Shown: positions 1 through 9,004 of the stretch, in pieces
Layout of the letters: each line of letters starts with the position of its first letter
Position numbering within the stretch: position 1 is the first letter of the stretch
NCBI GenBank assembly: GCA_004000035.1
Contig: RJAE01000013.1
Location: forward strand, 61,915-125,914
Reading direction: 5' to 3'
Length of the DNA stretch: 64,000 nucleotides
Source of the DNA: Arthrobacter sulfonylureivorans
GTDB lineage: Bacteria; Actinomycetota; Actinomycetes; Actinomycetales; Micrococcaceae
The notes under the pieces: generated by a model
What the model was told of the DNA's origin: nothing
Databases searched by the model: none
What the model saw: the letters and a program-made list of their open reading frames with translations, nothing else
Position numbers and translations under genes: made by a program

Positions 1-41
1 AACCGGCAGCTCCCCGCACACGAATTCTTCCGGGTCCTGAC

Positions 42-983
42 GTGGTTGGCACGCGCACCTGGACGGTCTGGGGGTTGCAGGCCGTGGTCGTGACCGAGTC
101 GGCCTCCGCACTGGAGGCGGCCGTGCAGCTGGTGCAGCAGGTGCTCCGGGAGGTGGACGAGGCGTGCAGCCGGTTCCGCCCGGATTCCGAACTGATCAGG
201 CTGGCCGGCCGGCTGGCGGACGGAAGCGATGTGAGCGAACTGCTGGCCCTGCTGGTGGCCCGGGCCCTGCGCGCTGCCGCATGGACAGACGGGGACGTAG
301 ACCCGACCCTAGGCAACGATCTGTCCGCTCTTGGCTACGACCGTGACTTCGCCCAGCTCAAGTCCGCTGCCGGCATGCCGGCGGCCGAGCTTGCCTTGTC
401 GGTTCCGCGCCGGCCCGGCTGGCTACGCCTGCAGCTGGACGGGCGGCACCTGCGGGTTCCGGCAGATTTGCAACTGGATCTGGGAGCCTCGGCGAAGGCT
501 GTGGCGGCAGACCTGGCCGCGGCGAAAGTCAATGCAGCGCTCGGTTGTGGAGTGCTCGTCTCGCTGGGCGGCGATCTGGCCACCGCAGGCCCCGCCCCCG
601 GCGACGGCTGGGAGATTCTGGTCCAAGACGCCGAGGTTGATCCCCGGCAACAGGTCCTCCTGCCCGCCGGTGCCGCGATGGCGACCTCCAGCACGCAGAA
701 GCGGCGCTGGGAGCAGAACGGCCGGACACTGCACCATATCCTTGACCCGCGCTTTGGTCTGCCGGCCGAACCAGTCTGGCGCAGCGTGACCGTGGCGGCC
801 GGGTCCTGCCTGCGGGCCAATGCGCTCAGCACGGCCTCGGTCGTACGCGGCCACGATGCCCTCGGCTGGCTGCGCTCCCTGCAGGCTCCGGCACGGCTGG
901 TAGACCGCAGGGGCAACGTCATGATGACCGGTTCCTGGCCGGAGTCCCCGTATGCACCTGCCGAGGAGATGGCACATGAATGA
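42..983 (+). CDS. apbE: FAD:protein FMN transferase (ApbE family), possibly 5'-incomplete
   Basis: ApbE transfers FMN from FAD onto a Thr/Ser of a target flavoprotein. The 313-residue product has the family's central Asp-Leu-Gly...Lys-Ala segment (near residue 147), a VSLGGDLATAG stretch, and the late HHILDPRFG motif that matches HxxDPxTG. The GTG at 42 is the first start in the window, but the frame is open back to base 1, so the true start may lie upstream. The stop overlaps the next gene by 8 bp, placing it in an operon with a membrane reductase, a NuoF-like subunit and a ferredoxin. Its flavoprotein substrate is not in the window and probably lies just upstream (inference). Confidence 0.85.
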   Translation: MVGTRTWTVWGLQAVVVTESASALEAAVQLVQQVLREVDEACSRFRPDSELIRLAGRLADGSDVSELLALLVARALRAAAWTDGDVDPTLGNDLSALGYDRDFAQLKSAAGMPAAELALSVPRRPGWLRLQLDGRHLRVPADLQLDLGASAKAVAADLAAAKVNAALGCGVLVSLGGDLATAGPAPGDGWEILVQDAEVDPRQQVLLPAGAAMATSSTQKRRWEQNGRTLHHILDPRFGLPAEPVWRSVTVAAGSCLRANALSTASVVRGHDALGWLRSLQAPARLVDRRGNVMMTGSWPESPYAPAEEMAHE

Positions 984-1533
984 GGCACTCTGGGCCCTCG
1001 GCCGCGCCAGCGGGGCAGTATCGCTGGGTCTGTTCACCCTGTCCGTGGTGCTGGGCATCCTGGTCCGCTCCGGCCGGCCACTGTTGGTCCTGCCGCGGTT
1101 CTCGCTGGCTTTGGTGCACCGCAACATTGCCTTGCTCGCGGTCGTGTTCCTGGGCCTCCACGTTGGCTCGCTGCTGCTGGACCCCCTCGCACAGTTGCGG
1201 GCGCTCGACGTGGTGGTTCCGTTCGTGGGCGAGTTCAAGCCGTTCTGGCAGGGGCTGGGCACGGTGGCACTGGATCTGGCGGTGGCGATAGCGGTCACCA
1301 GTTTGCTGCGCCGCAGGCTGGGACCGCGCGTCTTCCGGGCCGTGCACTGGGCCAGCTACGCCCTCTGGCCGGTGGCCATGGCCCATGCGGTGGGGAACGG
1401 CACCGACGGAACGAGCGGGTGGTTTCTCGGTACGGCACTGGCAGCGTTCGGCGCTGTTGGTGCGGCGGTCCTGTGGCGGATGTCCGCAGGCTTCATCGAA
1501 ACGGCACGGAGCAGGCAGGAGAGCAGGGCATGA
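976..1533 (+). CDS. Ferric-reductase-like transmembrane (cytochrome b type) protein
   Basis: A 185-residue membrane protein with about five hydrophobic segments. Histidines sit inside or beside helices (ALVHRNIALL, FLGLHVGSLL, RAVHWASYAL, VAMAHAVG), as expected for b-type heme ligands in the ferric reductase-like domain. It probably carries electrons across or within the membrane for the neighbouring flavin and Fe-S proteins (inference). I chose the ATG at 976 rather than an upstream start at 952 because GAGGAG sits 7 nt before it and it overlaps the apbE stop. It lacks the cytosolic FAD/NAD domain of full NADPH oxidases. The adjacent NuoF-like protein may supply that role. Confidence 0.75.
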   Translation: MNEALWALGRASGAVSLGLFTLSVVLGILVRSGRPLLVLPRFSLALVHRNIALLAVVFLGLHVGSLLLDPLAQLRALDVVVPFVGEFKPFWQGLGTVALDLAVAIAVTSLLRRRLGPRVFRAVHWASYALWPVAMAHAVGNGTDGTSGWFLGTALAAFGAVGAAVLWRMSAGFIETARSRQESRA

Positions 1534-2759
1534 AGACCTCGGCAACTATGGCTGGCCCGGAAACCGGCACCGGACCGGGCGGAACTAATCGGCTTTTTGC
1601 CGCCGGCGAGTACGCCGGCTTCAGCAGCCACCTCCACACCTACGGCCCGCTGGCCGCGGACCAGGCTGCGCCGGGGCTGATCGAGGAGCTGGAATTCTCA
1701 GGCCTGACCGGACGCGGCGGGGCAGCCTTCCCGGTGTGGCAAAAAATGGCGGCAGTGGCCGCCGGGCACAGCGCCGTCGTCGTCGCCAATGGCGCCGAAG
1801 GCGAGCCGCTGAGCTTCAAGGACCAGATGCTGCTGCAGCACGCGCCTCATCTGGTCATCGATGGGTTGCTGGCTGCCGCCGCCGCCGTGCGGGCCACCCG
1901 GCTGTACCTCTACACCGGAGAGGCTGGGCTTGCTCCGGTGCGGCGTGCGGTGGCCGAGCGCTCCGATGCCCGGAAGATCCGGCTTGTGCAGGCTCCGGAC
2001 ACCTTCGTGGCCGGGGAAGCCAGCACGGTGGTGAATGCGATCCGCACGGGTACCGCGCTGCCGCTGGACCGGACCCAGCGGCTGAGCGAGACCGGGCTGC
2101 GCGGACGGCCCACGCTGGTGCACAACGTGGAGACTCTGGCACACATCGGGCTGATCGCCCGCTTCGGCGCCGACTGGTTCCGGAGCGCCGGCACCGGCCG
2201 GGATCCGGGCACCCGACTGGTCAGCGTGAGCGGTGACGTGGCCGTTGCCACCGTACTGGAGGTGCCCGGGGATGCCCCAGTGGAAGATATCCTGCTCGCC
2301 GCCGGCACCGAGCCTGCGTCACTATCCGCGGTGCTGGCCGGCGGCTACCACGGCCAATGGACAGGCCCGTCCGGGGCAAACCTGTCGGCCTCCGGGCCGG
2401 AGCCGCAAACTATCCGTCCCGGCGCCGGAGTCCTGTTCGCTGTGGGCCGTCACCACTGCGGCCTGGCCGCAACCGCACAGATCATGCGCTACTTAGCATC
2501 CCAATCCGCCGGGCAGTGCGGGCCATGCCGGTTCGGGCTGCCCGCCCTGGCCACGGCATGGGAACAACTTGCCGCCGGGGAGGGCTCGCCTCGGTTGCTG
2601 CCGGAACTGCAGCGCCTGGGTTTGCTGACCGCCGGCAGGGGAGCGTGCCACCACCCCGACGGTACCGTGCGGATGGCTGCCAGCGCCTTGGAGCTCTTTG
2701 CCCCGGATGTCCGCCTGCATCTGGCTGGTCGCTGCAACAGACAGGAGGCAGCGTCGTGA
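1530..2759 (+). CDS. NuoF-like NADH dehydrogenase 51-kDa family subunit
   Basis: A 409-residue relative of the FMN/NADH-binding subunit of complex I. Conserved blocks appear in order: GLTGRGGAAFP (glycine-rich NADH/FMN region), NGAEGEPLSFKD, FVAGEASTVVNA, GRPTLVHNVETLAHI, then an SLBB-like part and a C-terminal Fe-S region. That region reads SAGQCGPCRFG followed later by GACHHPDG. Compared with the usual SCGxCxPC motif the first Cys is Ala, so the 4Fe-4S cluster may be altered. The ATG at 1530 overlaps the previous stop by 4 bp (ATGA). It likely takes electrons from NAD(P)H and passes them to the ferredoxin encoded next or to the membrane reductase (inference). Confidence 0.75.
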   Translation: MKTSATMAGPETGTGPGGTNRLFAAGEYAGFSSHLHTYGPLAADQAAPGLIEELEFSGLTGRGGAAFPVWQKMAAVAAGHSAVVVANGAEGEPLSFKDQMLLQHAPHLVIDGLLAAAAAVRATRLYLYTGEAGLAPVRRAVAERSDARKIRLVQAPDTFVAGEASTVVNAIRTGTALPLDRTQRLSETGLRGRPTLVHNVETLAHIGLIARFGADWFRSAGTGRDPGTRLVSVSGDVAVATVLEVPGDAPVEDILLAAGTEPASLSAVLAGGYHGQWTGPSGANLSASGPEPQTIRPGAGVLFAVGRHHCGLAATAQIMRYLASQSAGQCGPCRFGLPALATAWEQLAAGEGSPRLLPELQRLGLLTAGRGACHHPDGTVRMAASALELFAPDVRLHLAGRCNRQEAAS

Positions 2760-2989
2760 GCCGGACGAACCTGCACATCGACTGGACCCGCTGCGACGGG
2801 CGCGGTCTGTGCACCGAACTGCTGCCGGATCTGCTCGTTCGCGATGACTGGGGCTACCCCCTGGCCGCCGATCCGTCTTTGGACGACAAATCCAATATTC
2901 CCCTCGGTCGGGACGACGAACCCGCCGCGGCGGAGGCGGCGGCGCTGTGTCCGCGGCTCGCGCTGGCTGTCCGGCGGCGCCGGCCCTGA
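2756..2989 (+). CDS. Small ferredoxin, single 3Fe-4S cluster type
   Basis: A 77-residue acidic protein starting with GTG at 2756 and overlapping the previous stop by 4 bp. It has RCDGRGLC near the N-terminus and ALCP near the C-terminus. This gives the CxxxxxC...CP pattern of single-cluster actinobacterial ferredoxins, which usually hold 3Fe-4S. It is the last gene of the redox operon and its end converges on the EF-G-like gene 7 bp away, with no room for a terminator. It is probably an electron carrier for the NuoF-like subunit. The partner is inferred from position only. Confidence 0.7.
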   Translation: MSRTNLHIDWTRCDGRGLCTELLPDLLVRDDWGYPLAADPSLDDKSNIPLGRDDEPAAAEAAALCPRLALAVRRRRP

Positions 2990-2996
2990 TCTTTCC

Positions 2997-5174
2997 TCAT
3001 CGCCGCGCCGCCGCGCCCACGGCACTTGAGGGCACGGGGTCGTGGCGCAGGTAGTCGCGCCGGAAACGTCCGGTGCCGCCGGTCAGCGCCCGAAGCTCGA
3101 TGGCGTAGCGCAGCAACTCCTGCTCGGGAACTTCGGCGCTGATTTCGGTGCCCTCCCCGTCCGCTGAGTCCGATCCGGTCAACCGGCCGCGCCGCGCGGA
3201 CAGGTCGCTCATGACGGTCCCCACATAGTCGTCGGGAACCGTGATGGTCACGGCGGAAACCGGCTCGAGCAACTGGATGCGCGCCGCAGCAGCGGCCTCG
3301 CGCAAAGCCAGGGCCCCGGCAGACTGGAAGGCAGCGTCGGAGGAATCGACGCTGTGGGTCTTGCCACCCACCAGCGTCACGCGGATGTCGACCACGGGGA
3401 ACCCTGCCCAGACACCCTTTTCCATCTGCGACCGCACACCTTTTTCTACCGCAGCGATGTACTGGCCGGGGATCACTCCCCCGACGATCTTGTTCACGAA
3501 CTCGAACCCGCCCCCTTGCTGGAGCGGTTCGACCTCGATGTCGCAGATGGCGAACTGGCCGTGCCCGCCGGATTGCTTGACGTAGCGTCCGTGCCCGGGG
3601 GCCGCCGCCGCGAACGTTTCCCGCAGCGGCGTGACCACGTCGACCGTCTGCACCTTCACGCCCTGTCCGCGCAGCCGGTCGAGCACCACCTCGGCGTGGG
3701 ATTCGCCCATGCACCACAGGATGAGCTGGTGCGTCTCCGCGTTGCGCTCCACCCGCAGCGTCGGATCACCCGCGGACACCTTGGCCAGGCTCTTTGCCAA
3801 CGCGGCTTCATCGTTGCGTGTGGCAGCCTCGACCGCCACGGGCAACAGCGGCTCCGGCATCACCCACGGCTGGATCAGCATCGGGTGATCTCTCCCGGAC
3901 ACGGTGTCCCCGGTCTCGGCGGTGCCGATCTTCGTCAACGCGCAGATGTCTCCGGCGACGCAGTAGGACACCGCCCGCAAGGTCGCGGCGGCCGGGGCGT
4001 GCAGATGGGTGACCCTCTCGTCACTGTCATGGTCGGCATGGCCGCGGTCGGCGAGCCCATGCCCGGAGACATGGATGGCCGAATCATCCCGCAGGGTTCC
4101 CGAGAACACCCGCACCAGGGATACCCGGCCCAGGAATGGATCTGTGCTGGTGCGGACGATTTCGCCGGCGAGCGGTCCGTCCGGATCACAGCGCAGCGGG
4201 GTGCTTGGCGAACCGTAAAGGCCCGTCACCGGCGGCGCGGGACGTTCCAGCGGGGAAGGGAAGGCCCGCCGGAGCATCTCCAGCAATTCGGCAACGCCCA
4301 GTCCCGTTTCCGACGACGTGGCCAGCACCGGGTAGAACGAGCCTCGGGCGACGGCAGTCTCCACGTCGGACAAGAGAACATCAAGCCCAATGTCCTCGCC
4401 GCCCAGATAGCGGTCCATCAGGGACTCGTCTTCGCTCTCCGCGATGATGCCTTCGATCAGCGCGCTGCGGGCCTCCTCGGCAGCCGCCAACTCCCCAGCA
4501 TCCGCGGGGCGGAAGACCGGTTGACGTTCCCCTTCCGGGTACTCCGACACGGTTCCGGAAAGCAGCCCATGCAGCCCGGAAACCGCAGCCCCGCTCCGCA
4601 CCGGCAGGTACAGCGGTTGCACCGACTCGCCGAACGCGCGGCGGCAGTCGGCCAGCGCCGCTTCGAAGTTGGCCCGTGGGTGGTCCAGTCGGCTGATCGT
4701 CACCGCCCTCGGCATCCCGACGGCGGAGCATTCTTCCCACAGCGCGACGGTCGCCGCATCGATGCGATCGACGGCGGACACCACGAACAGCGCGCCGTCA
4801 GCGGCGCGGAGACCGGCCCGCAGTTCACCCGTGAAGTCCGAGTAGCCCGGGGTGTCGAGGAGGTTGATCTTGACGTCGTCGTACATAAAAGGGAGAACGG
4901 ACAGCACCACGGAACGCTGCTGGTGGATCTCTGACGGATCCGAATCGCTGACGGTGGTGCCCTCCAGAATCGAGCCCATCCGGTTGGTGGCGGCCGTTGC
5001 CACGAGCATGGCCTCGGCGAGCATTGTTTTGCCGGACCCGGAGTGCCCTACCAACACCACGTTGCGGATTTGCTCGGGCCGGGAGACCGTGGCCGAGGCA
5101 GAACCCTCCGCGCGCCGCAGATCGGTGCTCCGCCCCGATCCCTTTGCCAAGCCGTTGGCGGATTTCCCGGACAT
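2997..5174 (-). CDS. Elongation factor G-like protein (EF-G2)
   Basis: A 725-residue translational GTPase of the EF-G2 type found in actinobacteria alongside canonical FusA. The P-loop is GHSGSGKT and the switch II motif is DTPGYSDF. The usual NKxD guanine-recognition motif reads SRLDH, a known departure in this subfamily. The C-terminal domains IV and V are complete (GHGRYVKQSGGHGQF is domain-IV-like). The ATG at 5174 has AGGAGG five bases upstream, which is better than the earlier in-frame start at 5213. No rpsL, rpsG or tuf genes are nearby, so it is not the housekeeping fusA. Its role in vivo cannot be read from sequence. Confidence 0.85.
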   Translation of the reverse strand: MSGKSANGLAKGSGRSTDLRRAEGSASATVSRPEQIRNVVLVGHSGSGKTMLAEAMLVATAATNRMGSILEGTTVSDSDPSEIHQQRSVVLSVLPFMYDDVKINLLDTPGYSDFTGELRAGLRAADGALFVVSAVDRIDAATVALWEECSAVGMPRAVTISRLDHPRANFEAALADCRRAFGESVQPLYLPVRSGAAVSGLHGLLSGTVSEYPEGERQPVFRPADAGELAAAEEARSALIEGIIAESEDESLMDRYLGGEDIGLDVLLSDVETAVARGSFYPVLATSSETGLGVAELLEMLRRAFPSPLERPAPPVTGLYGSPSTPLRCDPDGPLAGEIVRTSTDPFLGRVSLVRVFSGTLRDDSAIHVSGHGLADRGHADHDSDERVTHLHAPAAATLRAVSYCVAGDICALTKIGTAETGDTVSGRDHPMLIQPWVMPEPLLPVAVEAATRNDEAALAKSLAKVSAGDPTLRVERNAETHQLILWCMGESHAEVVLDRLRGQGVKVQTVDVVTPLRETFAAAAPGHGRYVKQSGGHGQFAICDIEVEPLQQGGGFEFVNKIVGGVIPGQYIAAVEKGVRSQMEKGVWAGFPVVDIRVTLVGGKTHSVDSSDAAFQSAGALALREAAAAARIQLLEPVSAVTITVPDDYVGTVMSDLSARRGRLTGSDSADGEGTEISAEVPEQELLRYAIELRALTGGTGRFRRDYLRHDPVPSSAVGAAARR

Positions 5175-5333
5175 GAGCGCCTCCTGGCGTCGTAGGCATC
5201 CTCGTCCCTGCACACTCGCGTGCTGTTATCTGATTCGACACCACGAAGGGGTTCAGCGGCAAGGGTTGGACCGCTTCGCTGTGCAAACAAGAGGGCGCCG
5301 GGCGCCAGCGCCGAGGCTTTTCGCGGCCGCCGG

Positions 5334-5710
5334 CTAGTGCAGCCCGCCGGCGCCGCCCGGCATGCCGGCCTTGATCAGCTCCATGACGGACGAGTCCGCC
5401 AGGGTGGTGACATCTCCGATCGGCCTGTCCTGCGCCACGTCCTTGAGGAGCCGGCGCATGATCTTGCCGGAACGGGTTTTAGGCAGCTCGGCCACCACAT
5501 GATCTGCCGCGGCCTCGCGATTTTGCCGATTTCCTTGGCCACATGCTTCCGCAACTCCTGCACGACCTCGGGTCCGCCGTCGCCCGCCTCGCTGCGCAGG
5601 ATGGCGAAGGGGACGATGGCCTGCCCGGTGGTCTCGTCCAGGGCGGCGACAACCGCGGCTTCGGCGACGATTGGATGGGCGCACAAGTCGGCGCCACCGG
5701 TGCACGCCAA
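5334..5710 (-). pseudogene. Acetyl-CoA synthetase C-terminal relic, truncated and frameshifted
   Basis: About 125 residues of the AMP-ligase C-terminal domain remain. The first part (HPIVAEAAVVAALDETTGQ, then HVAKEIGKIARPRQIM) is in one frame. The conserved ending with the catalytic-lysine segment LPKTRSGKIMRRLLKDVA, and then IGDVTTLADSSVM, is in another. Losing one G after the ATG codon near 5499 explains the shift, since the expected reading there is Ile-Met-Val-Val-Ala-Glu-Leu-Pro. The N-terminal 500 or so residues of the roughly 650-residue enzyme are absent. It is therefore a dead fragment, not a short gene. Confidence 0.8.
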
Positions 5711-5736
5711 GGCGCGTGATGCGGAACGTCAGCTGA

Positions 5737-6198
5737 TCAGTATTCGCCCTTGATCACGAAGTAGGAGCCGCGGATAACGCCTGCCAGCTTTGATTTCTGT
5801 CGGGCGAACTTGAACCCTGAGAGCTCCTCTGGAATTTCCATGCCTTCCGCCAGTTTGAATCCGACGGCTCGCTTCCCGCCGTCCTCGATGCTGTACATGA
5901 CGTTAATCGAGAGCCCCGACTCGTAGAACACGTAATCCATCCGCAGTCCGTCGACTTCGAAGCCAGTTGCTTCGAGGGCGCGGGAGCCGATGACGATGTC
6001 GCGCTCTTCCTTGAGGATGCGGCTGACCCGGTCGATCACCTCCGGAGCCTCGTTTACCGGGCTGACCGTGAAAACATGGTCGTACTTGTTGCTGTAGTAG
6101 CGTGCCTCGTTGGCACGCAACCCTGCAAGTGCCTCCGCGACCGGGGACGATTCCAGGCCCACAGTAGAAACGTTCTTAAAGTCGACAACGTGCGGCAT
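5737..6198 (-). CDS. Hypothetical protein, 153 aa
   Basis: I do not recognise the family. The product is soluble and mixed charge, without a signal peptide or membrane segment. It starts MPHVVDFKNVSTVG and contains a run that looks like alternating beta strands (MDYVFYESGLSINVMYSI), then a basic C-terminal part. The ATG at 6198 has GGGGGAG just upstream. An ORF reading back to 6327 lacks coding character before this point. It lies downstream of the ClC gene on the same strand with a gap of about 210 bp, and next to the acs relic. Confidence 0.6.
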   Translation of the reverse strand: MPHVVDFKNVSTVGLESSPVAEALAGLRANEARYYSNKYDHVFTVSPVNEAPEVIDRVSRILKEERDIVIGSRALEATGFEVDGLRMDYVFYESGLSINVMYSIEDGGKRAVGFKLAEGMEIPEELSGFKFARQKSKLAGVIRGSYFVIKGEY

Positions 6199-6409
6199 GG
6201 CTCCCCCTGATGAGATGTCTTGGACCAACGAGCGTTCTTGCGGTTGATCCACGGTACAACGACCCAAACCGTAGACCATCAACGGAAACGCAGTCGGACC
6301 GGGTGCGTCACCGTGGCACTGGGTCATTGGCCGAGCCAGGTGACGAAAGTGTTCGTCGGCTGGACATTGGTTGACATGATTTCTCTCCTTCAGAGATGTT
6401 GATGCGCGG

Positions 6410-8485
6410 TTACGGAGGAGTTCTCCGGGCCGCCGGGACCGAGGCGTCGGTGGATTCAGGGTTCAGCAGCAAAATCGCGCCGGTAAGGAAGCACAGGGCT
6501 CCCACGAGTGTGCCGAGATTGGACAGCTGGGCGTTCCAGATATCGCCGCTCGACGGTATGACGTAGGCCGCGGCCGCCGAGATGCCGAACGCAACAGAGC
6601 CGGCCATGTTGATCACCCCGATCTTCCATGCGCGAGTCCTGTGACCGCCGGAAAGGGCGCCGCGACCGGCATCCCGCAACGCCACGCCGCTTGCAACGAG
6701 GAAGGCGGCTGAACCCAAGGCGTCGGGTCGCCACACCCGTTGGTCGGTCAGCTCCGCACCGAGATTGACCCACATTGCGTTTGCCGTACTCCAGTTGAAC
6801 CACAACGTGCCGGCGAGTTGAACCGCGCCAGCGAGCCAGCCGAGATTCCGCGGCGCCCAAACCCAAAACGAATGCCGCGCGGCACCCAGGGCCGGGAGCC
6901 CGTCAACGGCTTCGCGGTACTGCAGGAACGCCGCGCTGGTGAAGAACAGCGAACCGACGAAAAACGTGGCTGCACCCATGCGCAAGCCCACGGCCTCGGC
7001 GTATGACGGCACCGCCCCCAAGGCGAACAGGCTTGAGCCGATGATGAACAACCAGGCGATCCACCGGCCCCGCCGGGCCGAATGGTCCGCCTTCGAGCTG
7101 TCAGTTGGATGGTCGGCCCTCGAGGGAGCCCGATGTTGGACGCTGCCTACATCGCCAGGCACAACGGACGTCATCGAGCCCGTGGCCGGGACCGGGAGCA
7201 CATTGGTGATCACGAAGGCCACCGCCACAGCCACCACCACCTGGGGTGTTACGGCCACCCCGTCCACTCCCAGGAGTAGCGTGGCCAGCAGCGTCGCCGT
7301 CAATGGCAGCCGCAGCATGGCTGCGCACATGGCTCCCATGCCCATGCCGATCCCTGCCGCGAGATTCATTCCGGGCAGCCCACTCGCAGCAATACCAAGC
7401 GCCGCACCGATGAACATTGAAGGGAACACGGGGCCGCCACGAAATGCACTCAGCGAGAGCCCGTAGACCAAAGCCTTACAAACGACCAGCAGGACCAGCA
7501 CAGCAAGCGAGTAACCCGCGGCGTTTTCGACCAGTTCCGGAAGCGCGTCCTGCCCGGAGAACAGCACCTGCGTGAAGCTTTGCCCGGAGATTAACTGGTA
7601 CGCCATCGCGGTCAGTCCGATCAGCAAGCCGAGCGCAGACGTCACCAACACCCGGTTTAGGTGCACGAGAGGACGAAGCGACAGCCCGACCCATCGGATC
7701 AGCCATCCCAACAGCGCGCCGGCGGCGCCCATGACCACCGCCCAGCCCAACGTGGCCACTGTCGGCGGCACCGCAGGCGGCACCACGGGCAGCGCCAGCG
7801 AGAAGCTGCCCAACCCGGTCCAGCCGTCCAGACCGACGAACACCAGTGCCCCGACGCCGGAGGCGAGCAGGCCGGGCAGGGCCATCAGGCTCAGGGTCAT
7901 TCCCCCGATCCCTGCGGCCTCCATGATCAGGAATGCGCCGAGCACGGGAGACCCGAGCAGGGTACTGATCGCCGCGAAACTGCCAGCCGACGCCATGATC
8001 GTCAGTGCCATCGGAGGGGCGTCCTTCTTCACCAGGTGCACCGCCAACGCCCCGAGGCCGCCACCTATCGCGATCAGCGGCCCCTCGGGCCCGAGCACCG
8101 CACCCAGGCTGAGCGTGGTCAGCGCCGCGAGGACGATGCCCACGAGCTCACGTCCGCTGGGCGGGCTCCCGCCCGTCTTAAATCCGAAGGCAGGTGAGTG
8201 GCCCCCGGTCCCCGGCAGATACCGGATGGTCAACGCGGTCAACAGCCCACACAGCACCAACCACGGAACCGGCCACCACGCGGGAGCCGGACCCCCGAAG
8301 ACTTGATTTGGCAGCCCGACGAAGACGAACTGCTGGACTGCGGCGACCAAAGCGAGAAAACCGTACGCAAGGACCGAGATGGGAACGCCCAAGACCGCCG
8401 CCAGCACGAGCGCAGCAATGTACGGCCTGGACCGAATCACGACCATCGGGTCCAGACCGGACGGCGACGCGGCTGGCTCGCTCAC
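6410..8485 (-). CDS. ClC-family chloride channel/antiporter fused to a YrhK-like membrane domain
   Basis: A product of about 691 residues. Residues 15-440 form a ClC core: GTGGHSP stands in for GSGIP, VLGPEGPLIAIGGG carries the gating Glu, and AFRGGPVFPSMFIG matches the GxFxP region. The position of the second (proton) glutamate reads Ala in the stretch LIMEAAGIG by my alignment. That would favour passive Cl- conduction over H+ exchange, at low confidence. After a hydrophilic linker, about 180 C-terminal residues carry about five more helices resembling YrhK-like domains (LFIIGSSLFALGAVPS, FFVGSLFFTSAAFLQYRE). I propose the GTG at 8485. A TTG at 8560 would add 25 residues of poor character. 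Confidence 0.75.
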   Translation of the reverse strand: MSEPAASPSGLDPMVVIRSRPYIAALVLAAVLGVPISVLAYGFLALVAAVQQFVFVGLPNQVFGGPAPAWWPVPWLVLCGLLTALTIRYLPGTGGHSPAFGFKTGGSPPSGRELVGIVLAALTTLSLGAVLGPEGPLIAIGGGLGALAVHLVKKDAPPMALTIMASAGSFAAISTLLGSPVLGAFLIMEAAGIGGMTLSLMALPGLLASGVGALVFVGLDGWTGLGSFSLALPVVPPAVPPTVATLGWAVVMGAAGALLGWLIRWVGLSLRPLVHLNRVLVTSALGLLIGLTAMAYQLISGQSFTQVLFSGQDALPELVENAAGYSLAVLVLLVVCKALVYGLSLSAFRGGPVFPSMFIGAALGIAASGLPGMNLAAGIGMGMGAMCAAMLRLPLTATLLATLLLGVDGVAVTPQVVVAVAVAFVITNVLPVPATGSMTSVVPGDVGSVQHRAPSRADHPTDSSKADHSARRGRWIAWLFIIGSSLFALGAVPSYAEAVGLRMGAATFFVGSLFFTSAAFLQYREAVDGLPALGAARHSFWVWAPRNLGWLAGAVQLAGTLWFNWSTANAMWVNLGAELTDQRVWRPDALGSAAFLVASGVALRDAGRGALSGGHRTRAWKIGVINMAGSVAFGISAAAAYVIPSSGDIWNAQLSNLGTLVGALCFLTGAILLLNPESTDASVPAARRTPP

Positions 8486-8560
8486 GCCCGACACCCTGGC
8501 ACGCCAGTGACGATCCGGGTCACCCCGAGCGTCCTCCCTCCGGTTCGGGCCGAATGGCAA

Positions 8561-8963
8561 ACGGGGGCGCAGACGACTGAGGGAACGGTTTCCGTGTGCC
8601 CCCGGGAACAGTTGAGCATCACTTCTCCTTCCGCTGGCCGTCCGCTAGAGGGCAGGAGCCGTTAGTCAGATCTCACGCGCGAGTGAGGCTGGTCAGTCGG
8701 CCTGTTCGCCAAGCTAGCGGTTCCGGTTGGGGCTGCCTTCACCCGAAGCGGGTGAAATCGAAGGGAAAATCACCGGCGGCCTGCGCGGACGTCGAACTGA
8801 ATGAACTCATGCACTGCCGCGTCGAGGTCGATTGGCGGCGACGTGGCCGGGCGAGCTGATCCAGCACGGGGGTGGCGTTCCTGGCCACCGCTGGCGAACC
8901 TGACCGCCGCTGGCGAAGCTTGTGGAGCTGTGGAAGGGCCGGGCGGCAACAGCCGCGGCCGCC
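8561..8963. other. Gene-free stretch between the ClC gene and tRNA-Leu
   Basis: No convincing ORF on either strand. One perfect hairpin (TTCACCC, 5-base loop, GGGTGAA) lies near 8739-8757. It has no T-tract on either side, so I do not call it a terminator. The stretch probably contains the promoter of the minus-strand ClC gene, but no clear -35/-10 pair stands out. Confidence 0.4.
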
Positions 8964-8989
8964 AACAAAAATGGGCCCCATGGGGCCCA
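8964..8989 (-). terminator. Rho-independent terminator of tRNA-Leu
   Basis: On the minus strand a perfect self-complementary stem (TGGGCCCC/GGGGCCCA, 8972-8989) is followed by TTTTTGTTGG. It lies 16 bp past the tRNA 3' end. Confidence 0.75.
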
Positions 8990-9004
8990 GACAAAGACAA
9001 TACG

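Noticed and set aside
3354-4934. 526-codon plus-strand frame opposite EF-G2
   Set aside because: Shadow of the EF-G2 codons with no recognisable domain.
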